A program made the translations under genes and the position numbers. The notes under the pieces are model-generated. The model did not search any database. It was not told the origin of the DNA and saw only the letters and a program-made list of their open reading frames with translations. Shown piece after piece: positions 31,285-32,397 of a stretch of 32,397 bases of DNA (position 1 is its first letter; the number at the start of each line of letters is the position of its first letter). The DNA lies in the NCBI GenBank assembly GCA_037968835.1, contig JBBKWG010000239.1, positions 1 through 32,397 of the forward strand, in the 5' to 3' direction. Source of the stretch: JBBKWG01 sp037968835 (GTDB lineage Bacteria; Pseudomonadota; Alphaproteobacteria; Rhodobacterales; Rhodobacteraceae).

Positions 31285-32307
31285 TCAGCCTTTTTTCAGA
31301 ACCCGATTTCCCAAAAGCTCGGCGATCTGAACCGCATTCAGCGCCGCGCCTTTCCTGAGGTTGTCGGACACGCACCAGAGATTGAGACCGTTCTCGATCG
31401 TGCCGTCCTGCCGTATTCGGCTGATGAACGTCGCAAAATCGCCAACGCACTCGACCGGCGTCACGTAGCCACCGTCGACGCGCTTGTCGATAACCATGAT
31501 CCCGGGGCTTTCACGCAGGATATCGCGCGCTTCATCCTCGTCCAGGAACTCCTCGGTCTCGATATTTATCGCCTCGGAATGGCCCACGAACACCGGCACC
31601 CGAACGCAGGTCGCCGTCACCTTGATCTTGGTGTCGAGGATCTTCTTCGTCTCCACGACCATCTTCCATTCTTCCTTGGTCGAGCCGTCTTCCATGAAGT
31701 CGTCGATTTGCGGAATCACATTGAAAGCGATCTGCTTTGTGAACTTCTTGGGCGGCTTGTTGTCGGTCGGATTATAGATGCTCTTGGTCTGGTCCCACAG
31801 CTCGTCGATGCCTTCCTTGCCGGCACCCGACACCGATTGATAGGTCGACACCACGACCCGCTTGATCGTCGCGCGGTCGTGCAGCGGCTTCAGCGCCACC
31901 ACCATCTGCGCGGTCGAGCAATTGGGGTTCGCGATGATGTTCTTGTTCTTCACCATCTCGATCGCTTCCGGGTTAACCTCGGGCACGATCAGCGGAATCG
32001 CCGCGTCATAGCGATAGAGCGACGAGTTATCTATCACCACGCATCCCGCCTTGGCCGCGCGCGGAGCATAGATTTTCGTCGCCTCCGATCCGATGGCGAA
32101 CAAGGCGATGTCCCAGCCGGCGAACTCGAACGTCTCCAGATCCTTGGTCTTCAGCGTCTTGTCGCCAAAGCTGACTTCCGTGCCCATGGATTTGCGGCTC
32201 GCCAGAGCCACGATCTCATCGACCGGAAACTGGCGCTCGTCCAGAATGTTCAGCATTTCGCGGCCCACGTTCCCCGTGGCGCCGACGACAGCGACGCGAT
32301 AGCCCAT
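31285..32307 (-). CDS. asd: Aspartate-semialdehyde dehydrogenase Asd
   Basis: Asd reduces beta-aspartyl phosphate with NADPH to aspartate-4-semialdehyde, the branch point to lysine/diaminopimelate, threonine and methionine. The 340-residue product matches the alphaproteobacterial and Gram-positive type rather than the longer 367-residue E. coli type. The nucleotide-binding loop is VVGATGNVG (7-15), the active-site cysteine is C130 in IANPNCSTAQM, and H243 in VRVPVFVGHSEAINIE completes the active site. The ATG at 32307 is preceded by GGAG at six bases; a TTG four codons earlier overlaps that Shine-Dalgarno and is unlikely. It ends with a clear terminator. The 90 bases upstream to the window edge show a TATAGC-like -10 but no firm -35. 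Confidence 0.95.
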   Translation of the reverse strand: MGYRVAVVGATGNVGREMLNILDERQFPVDEIVALASRKSMGTEVSFGDKTLKTKDLETFEFAGWDIALFAIGSEATKIYAPRAAKAGCVVIDNSSLYRYDAAIPLIVPEVNPEAIEMVKNKNIIANPNCSTAQMVVALKPLHDRATIKRVVVSTYQSVSGAGKEGIDELWDQTKSIYNPTDNKPPKKFTKQIAFNVIPQIDDFMEDGSTKEEWKMVVETKKILDTKIKVTATCVRVPVFVGHSEAINIETEEFLDEDEARDILRESPGIMVIDKRVDGGYVTPVECVGDFATFISRIRQDGTIENGLNLWCVSDNLRKGAALNAVQIAELLGNRVLKKG

Positions 32308-32397
32308 TTTATTCTCCAAGTTCAGGACGAGCGGGCTATAGCGCGGGTTCGGGTCAGAGGAAAGAGCAGCCGCGCGAAACCCCTACGGCGCGGCTCA

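Noticed and set aside
1..32397. Defence, mobile or biosynthetic island
   Set aside because: No transposase, integrase, phage, toxin-antitoxin, restriction, CRISPR or NRPS/PKS-like gene was seen; base composition looks even throughout.

Overview
The window looks like a chromosomal core-metabolism segment of an alphaproteobacterium of the order Rhodobacterales (Roseobacter/Rhodobacter relatives). This rests on GC-rich coding with strong C/G third positions, a DUF2794 gene (an alphaproteobacterial family), the gene content (tamAB, rsfS-rlmH, a glgP-glgB-glgC-glgA-glgX-pgm cluster) and an intergenic AAAATACCTCGGGG-type hairpin element that I recall as common in roseobacter genomes. I see no tRNA, rRNA, CRISPR array, prophage, insertion sequence or defence gene.

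Layout. 1-189: 3' end of a MscS-type channel. 271-6362 (+): tamA and tamB, overlapping by one base, encoding the outer-membrane/inner-membrane-spanning TAM system. 6370-7358 (+): a sigma70-like promoter, a 21-codon leader ORF, rsfS (ribosomal silencing factor) and rlmH (23S rRNA methyltransferase). 7407-18486 (-): a six-gene glycogen operon read glgP, glgB, glgC, glgA, glgX, pgm, with ATGA overlaps at glgC/glgA and glgA/glgX and a LacI-family-like operator just upstream of glgP. 18570-21661 (-): glpD-glpK for glycerol catabolism, overlapping by ATGA. 21803-24127 (+): a good promoter, an exported metallo-beta-lactamase-fold protein with a degenerate metal motif, and an FAD-linked D-2-hydroxyacid dehydrogenase. 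24155-26385: apt and mtnP (both -) around a CPYC DsbA-like gene (+); apt and mtnP together recycle the adenine of methylthioadenosine. 26386-26770: a structured gene-free stretch. 26771-29357: DUF2794 (+), then pepA and an NlpC/P60 peptidase (-). 29422-30956: a small Hpt-like protein (-), a beta-carbonic anhydrase (+) and an unrecognised 95-residue protein (-). 31231-32307 (-): asd with its terminator.

How the parts work together. Glycerol enters as glycerol-3-phosphate and then DHAP (GlpK, GlpD). Pgm and GlgC convert glucose phosphates to ADP-glucose, GlgA and GlgB build glycogen, and GlgP and GlgX break it down, so the (-) strand from 21.7 to 7.4 kb is a carbon-storage region. The other genes are housekeeping.

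Most worth following up: a candidate structured RNA with its own terminator upstream of mtnP on the (-) strand (about 26530-26650); the leader ORF coupled to rsfS; the tandem LacI-like sites at glgP; an Hpt-fold-like protein with Arg in place of the phospho-accepting His; and the degenerate MBL protein. I found no clearly new multi-gene system, and most of the window is ordinary core genome.
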